Below, one piece after another: positions 59,061 through 64,000 of a stretch of DNA of 64,000 nt. The stretch covers positions 5,677,501 to 5,741,500 of the forward strand of contig NC_052474.1 in NCBI RefSeq assembly GCF_009730915.1, read 5' to 3'. Numbering within the stretch: position 1 is the stretch's first letter; each line of letters opens with the position of its first letter. Below the pieces are notes generated by a model. The model was not told the DNA's origin, searched no databases, and saw only the letters and a list, made by a program, of their open reading frames with translations. The stretch comes from Dioscorea cayenensis subsp. rotundata (taxonomy: Eukaryota; Streptophyta; Magnoliopsida; Dioscoreales; Dioscoreaceae). The position numbers and the translations under genes are program-made.

Positions 59061-62000
59061 ATGCTGGTTTAGAAACAAGGAGGCAAATGTTGCTTGTGAG
59101 GAGAACAAACCAGAAGAAGGCTCTCTCTTTGTGGCTAGTTCTGAGCTTGAAGGTGAAGAAGAGATAGTTTCCACTGTCTGGCTTCTTGACAGTGGGTGCT
59201 CGAATCATATGACAAGTGATCAAGGCCTCTTTAAACAACTACAAGGCACAACAAAGAGGAATGTACAAATTAGAAATGGAGTTGCTCTCGACGTTGCTGG
59301 AGTTGGAACCGTCTCTGGAGGATGCAGTGATATCAAAGATGTTCGATCAACATGTTCCTCAAATAGGCCATAATCTTCTGAGTGTTGGGCAGCTAATGAA
59401 CTCAGGATACTCACTATTGTTTGATGATGAACATTGCACCATCAAAGAGAAAAAGACTTCTAGGGTGGTAGCAAGAGTCAAGATGACCTCAGGAAATCTT
59501 TTTCCACTTGAAGCAGAGGTGTTTGGAGATGCTCATGTTGCTCTTTGAGCGAATGAAAAGTCCAAGCTCTGGCACAAACAGTGTGGGCATATAAACTCAA
59601 ACAGTGTCAAGCTAATGTCTCAACAAGGGCTTGTAGAAGGTCTTCCCAACATCACACATGTTGATGCATGTGAAGCCTGTGCACTAGGGAAACAACACAA
59701 GACTCCATACTCAAAGCATGAAGCCAAACGAGCTCAAGTTCCACTTGAATTGGTGCATGGGGATTTAGTTGGACCTATGCAACTAGATACACTTGGGAGT
59801 AATGTATACTTTTTTCTCCTAACCGATGATTTCTCACGGTTCAGTTGGGTGTATTTCATGCAAAACAAATCAGAGGCATTGAAGCATTTCAAGAGTTTCA
59901 AGCAGCACCTAGAGAAACAACTCGAGCTTCCTATCAAGGCTTTTCAAAGCGACAGAGGAGGAGAGTTTGTGTCTTGAGAGTTTGATGGCTTTTGTGAAGA
60001 TCATGGGATTGTGCGACAGCTAACTGCTCCATACTCGCCTCAGTAGAACGGCGTTGCGGAGAGAAAAAACTGGACAGTTACCGAGATGGCTAAGACCATG
60101 CTCATGGGGAAGAAGCTACCGGTTTCTTTGTGGGGAGAAGCAGTACCCACTGCTGTTCACATTCTTAACCGATCTCCCACTGCTGCACTGGAAAATTAAA
60201 CACCATATGAAGCACTGTTTGGGAAGAAGCCGACGGTGAAGCACTATCAGGTGTTCGGTTGCATTGGGTTTATGTTAACAAATACTCTTTCTCGCAGGAA
60301 ATTTAACCCAAAGTCCACTAAATGCATTTTCATTGGATACTCAGAAGAGTCAAAAGCATATCGTATGCTCAACCCTACTACTTGGAGAGTTCTTATTAGC
60401 AGAGACATTTCTTTTAATGAGGATGTTGTTTATGTTTGGCCAGAGAATGAAACTTCCAGTCAAAAGCTTGTGTTCCTTGATGACAAGGCTGATGATTCGA
60501 CAATTAATGAAAACATTTCAAACAACTTAGGAGACTCCATTCTCAGAAGCTCAGACGAAGCAACTCCGGAGAGATATAGGTCTTTGGATGATGTATATGC
60601 TTCATGTTTGTTTGCTCTAACTGTCACAGATCCATATACATTTGATGAAGCCGTGAAGAATCAAGAATGGAGGGATGCCATGAGTGAAGAAATGAACTCT
60701 ATACTAAAGAACAACACTTGAGAGTTGATTGCACCACCAGATGGAGTGAAACCAGTGGGTTTAAAGTGGATTTTCAAATCTAAATACAACTCAGATGGAT
60801 CTTTGAACAAGAGGAAGGCTAGAATAGTTGCCGAAGGGTGCTCTCAACTAGAAAGAATAGATTTCACTGAAGTTTTCTCTCCTGTCGCGCTCATGGAAAC
60901 AATCCAGTTGTTTCTCGCAGTTGGTGCTCAGCAAAAGTGGCCCATCTATCAACTAGACATCAAATCGGCATTCCTAAATGGTGAGCTAAAGGAGGAGGTG
61001 TTTATGACTCAACCTGAAGGGTATGAAGTCGAAGGAAAGGAAAATTGTGTCTACCGTTTGAGGAAAGCTCTCTACGGGCTTCGCCAAGCTCCGAGAGCTT
61101 GGTACTCCAAGATAGATGAGTTCTTCTTGCAGTTTAGCTTTGTGCACAATGAAAATGAACCAACTCTCTACAAAAAGATGAAAGGATCTAGTGATGTTCT
61201 ACTCTTGTGCATATACGTAGACGACATTGTCTACATGAGTTCTTTGGCCGAGATGTTAGTTGAATTCAAAAGAGCAATGCTGAGCACATTTGAAATGTCA
61301 GATCTTGGGCTACTAAGATATTTTCTAGGCTTAGAAGTTAAACAACAAAAGGGATCCATGTTTGTCTCTCAGAAGAGGTATGCAAAGGAGTTATTGAAAA
61401 AGTTTGGAATGATGAACTGCAAGGTCATATCCAGTCCTATGAATACTAATGAGAAATTGCGTCATGAAGATGGCTCGGGCACTGCAAATGCCCAACGCTA
61501 TAGGAGCATGGTTGGAGGCCTTTTATACTTGTCTCACACCCGACCTGATATCACATATGCTGTAGGGGTTGTGTCCAGATTCATGCAAAATCCTTCTCTC
61601 CATCATTTGGGTGCCGTTAAGCGGATACTCCACTATATCTCAGGAACATTGGAGTATGGCTTGTTCTATGAGTGTGTGAATGAGCCCAAGCTCATTGGGT
61701 TCACATATAGTGATTGGAGTGGCTCATCAGATGATCGGAAGAGTATGACTGGATGGGTGTTTTCCTTAGGCTCTGCAGCCATTGCCTGGTGTTCGAAGAA
61801 ACAAGACATCACAGCACTGTCCAGCACTGAAGCTGAGTACGTCTCAGCCACCTCCGCAGCATGCCAAGCAGTTTGGATGCGATGCGTTCTCGGCGATCTG
61901 AATCAAGTTCAAACAGGTCCTACTATGATTTTATGTGATAATTGTTCAGCTATATCTATTGCTAAAAATCCTATCATGCACGGGAGAACCAAACACATAG

Positions 62001-62077
62001 AGACAAGGTTTCACTTCATTCGTGGACTGATTAATGATGGTTTGAGTGAGCTCCTACATTGTCGGTATGAAGAGTAG
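59061..62077 (+). pseudogene. copia pol remnant (protease, integrase, reverse transcriptase, RNase H)
   Basis: The order is aspartic protease (WLLDSGCSNHM, near 59180), integrase zinc region and core (LTDDFSRFSWVYF, FQSDRGGEF, 59570-60180), reverse transcriptase (NKRKARIVAEGCSQ, QLDIKSAFLNGELKE, active-site YVDD at 61214-61225) and RNase H (GSAAIAWCSKKQDITALSST, 61780). Integrase before reverse transcriptase defines Ty1/copia. Stops lie at 59546, 59975, 60044, 60197, 60719 and 62075. The protease part lies in a different frame from the rest between about 59000 and 59340. The longest surviving piece is 60725-62077 (450 codons). Confidence 0.93.
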
Positions 62078-62170
62078 GAAGCTGATGTCCTTACGAAACC
62101 CCTTCCAACTCAAAAGCATGAGTACTTCAGGGGAGTGCTTGGGGTGAGAAACTTCTGAGTATGGGGGGCA

Positions 62171-62563
62171 TGTTAGATTATACTCAGAAATTCAAAAGGC
62201 TCAAGGTGAAGGTAGTTCAGAAGGCTCAAGGTGAAAGTAGTGCAGAAGGCTCGAGGCGTTGTTGAGGAGTTGCTTTTCTCTGTTGCTAGTCACGTACGTG
62301 CATGAAAGAAGGACATTTTTTTGTGTGCTGATTGGACTGTGCAAGCTAGCATGTTATCTTTTGTTGTTTACTTTTTGAATGGTTGTATGCTATGTCAGAT
62401 GATGTCCCTTAGTGTTATGTTTCCTCTCTATATGTAGTGCAAGTCAAGTAGTTTGAGTCAATGAAGTAAGCTATTTTTCATTCAAACATTGGCCCGTCTC
62501 TTGCTGTGTTCTTCTTCCATCTTGTGAGAGTGTATGAGTGTGAGAGAGAAGTTTATCGTTACA
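62171..62563 (+). repeat. 3' LTR of the copia element
   Basis: 393 bases, TG...CA, free of insertions, and so the reference for the two MITEs in the 5' LTR. Confidence 0.93.
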
Positions 62564-62943
62564 GTTTATAGGTGTTGTCAATAAAGAAGCAGTGAGATCC
62601 ACCGATGCAGACCCCGTTTCCGTTGAATACTCTAGAGGAACGAAACGATAGTGGCTTGTTTACCAAGAATCGGGGTTCTCAGAACCATGGAAGAAAAAGA
62701 GGCAATCAACGAGAAGGCTACGACGCTTCTCGCGATTGCGTTGCTGGAACCAACGCTTGACGGTGACGTTCACGTCGTACCAAGGACGGGCAACCTCGAT
62801 GATACCATCACCGATGCCGATAGAGGTCTTTTCCCACCTAACTTCGGCATCTTTGTTCTCCTTCTCGATGCTCGGCTCCAAGGGTTTGCTCATGGTGGCT
62901 TGTACCGCAAGATAACCGAGCAAGAATGAGGAAGAAACCCACA

Positions 62944-63400
62944 GGTAAACTCTAAGGACATCTTCAATTCAAAACGCTATATGTGATGTTTCAGTGTATA
63001 AAAACTACAAAGTTTCTCCAATTACTATATCTATTTTTAACTCTAAAATATAATATTTTAAAAATATTTTTTTTATTTCATAATTTATATATTTGTACTA
63101 TTAATAAATATAATTATATTTAATTTTTTTTCATTTTTAATCATTGAATTTAAATATTATATTATTTAAAATTTAAAATTTATTATATATATATATATAT
63201 ATATTATTAATATTTATTAAATATAAAATAATATATGATTGATAAAAAAAATACATATATAAATTCTTTACAAACATTATATTAATAAAAACATAAAATA
63301 CAAACAAGCACCGTTAGTGAAAACAATACATTATTAATTGAAAAATACAAACTTAAATTATAAGTTATTAATTTGATTAAAATATAAAGAATTTACATTC
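62944..63400. repeat. Degenerate interspersed element related to 5320-5756
   Basis: Starts near GGACATCTTCAATTCAAAACG and shares with 5320-5480 the AATATTTTAAAAATATT palindrome, AATTTATATATTTxTAC, and TATTAATTTGATTAAAATAT. AT-rich, no ORF; it contains a TA tract at 63185-63203. Confidence 0.4.
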
Positions 63401-63489
63401 TCTATTTACGTCCATAGATAAAAAAAAAATCAATGGACATCTAATTATCAGCCGTTGGATAATGATCCAATCGCTGACATTGATGAACA

Positions 63490-64000
63490 ATAATCATGTA
63501 TATTCTCAATTTTTTAAAATGTTTGTGAATATATATACAAATATATATTTTTTAAAATAAAATAACATGCAAATGCAAAACATGGTTAATAAATATTTAA
63601 AATTATAGGCTTTTCTTTAATATGGTGATGGACCAAGAGTATTACAATTGCCATCATAAATGATTATTATTATGAGTGTAAGTTTTTTTTTTATTTTAAA
63701 TATAGGCAATTCACATGACAGATATGGACAATCCATATATCTTTAATATGGTAATTGAATATTCAGCTCAACCTCCTCACCTGGTTGAAGGGGGCTTAGT
63801 TGGCAAGCTTGAATTTATATGAGAGACTCTTTTAATCATTGCATTGCAGTAGGAAGAATTTAAATTCAAAGCAATAAAAATCCTTACCATCACTTTATAC
63901 AATGAGAGTTATGCTGATAACCTATGCTATGAGTTTATTGGTCGTTAATGAAAGCCTTTTCAGTTATCACAAAGCCTAGTTTATAAAATACCTTGCTCTT
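63490..64000. repeat. Array 3'-flank block, unit F (runs off the right edge)
   Basis: Homologous to the 3'-flank of units A, B and E (ATGTATATTCTCAATTTTTT, TGATGGACCAAGAGTATTACAAT, GAGTTTATTGGTCGTTAATG). By the rule of the other units another exonuclease-like copy would be expected just to the right, outside the window. Confidence 0.6.

Larger units (their letters stand above)
56511..62563 (+). mobile_element. Ty1/copia LTR retrotransposon, complete but decayed
   Basis: The LTRs (56511-58213 and 62171-62563) begin TGTTAGATTAT and end TTTATC(T/G)TTACA, flanked by an exact 5-bp duplication GTTTA (56506-56510 and 62564-62568). A primer site TGGTATCAGAG is at 58215 and a purine tract ATGGGGGGCA is at 62161-62170. 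The interior carries gag, protease, integrase, reverse transcriptase and RNase H in copia order. It has at least seven in-frame stops and about three frameshifts, so it is not autonomous now. The 5' LTR has gained two MITEs. Confidence 0.95.
56152..62893 (-). pseudogene. Exonuclease-like gene (paralog 5) split by a copia retrotransposon
   Basis: The N-terminal part is 62893-62564 (MSKPLEPSIEKENKDAEV, then VNVTVKRWFQQRNREKRR). The C-terminal part is 56510-56152 (VTVVGVGMQKAEESLEKD ...). They join at the copia target site GTTTA. Besides the insertion, the copy has small deletions (the RLVRVG-equivalent and the EDMAEIA-equivalent), an in-frame stop after NPDSW, and a frameshift near 56250 that scrambles the last block. 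It was once colinear with paralog 3 and is now dead. Confidence 0.88.

Noticed and set aside
59734..59937. Minus-strand ORFs within the copia interior
   Set aside because: Antisense shadows of integrase and neighbouring coding remnants.

Overview
This is nuclear DNA of a flowering plant. Its genes have several short GT-AG introns, the intergenic DNA is very AT-rich, and plant transposons (Ty3/gypsy, Ty1/copia, hAT, Mutator-like, Tourist-like and Stowaway-like MITEs, a SINE) fill the space between genes. The gene complement (ELF3, eS30, VTI1-type SNARE, bHLH162-like) is universal in angiosperms. The MITE load and the form of ELF3 fit a non-grass monocot, but that is an inference. Nothing here is prokaryotic and there is no CRISPR array.

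Layout. 1-497 (-): N-terminal part of an Asn-rich protein gene cut by the window edge, with a 5'UTR intron. 871-9000: gene-free AT-rich DNA holding a hAT-like element (5803-6922) and a MITE-like element (7548-8242). 9770-14720 (+): EARLY FLOWERING 3, four coding exons, 748 aa. 15857-16570 (+): intronless gene for a degenerate DnaQ/WRN-type 3'-5' exonuclease-fold protein. 18755-19164 (+): ribosomal protein eS30, three exons, the first with only four coding bases. 21412-24661 (-): VTI1-type Qb-SNARE, five exons. 25484-32777: a complete non-autonomous LTR retrotransposon with long LTRs, a very short interior and one unknown 178-aa ORF.

From about 33 kb to the end the window is a decayed tandem array. 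A unit made of a 3' flanking block, an exonuclease-like gene (-) and a 5' flanking block recurs at least four to five times. Two copies are intact (33607-34275 and 36128-36841). One is a fragment holding two transposons nested in each other (41209-42505). One is split by a Ty1/copia element (gene halves 56152-56510 and 62564-62893, copia 56511-62563), and a last unit runs off the right edge. Between them lie a bHLH162-like gene (44024-44911, -), a solo LTR (48460-50820) and many smaller repeats.

The strongest points for follow-up are: the tandem, pseudoenzyme-like exonuclease-fold family; the retrotransposon carrying only an unknown small basic protein; the multi-layer nesting that gives a relative insertion history, with empty sites visible in paralogous units; the copia stop codons, most of which fit C-to-T decay; and the dense small indels between the two LTRs of the 7.3-kb element, which look more like consensus error than age. 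The ordinary genes show clean splice sites and intact frames.
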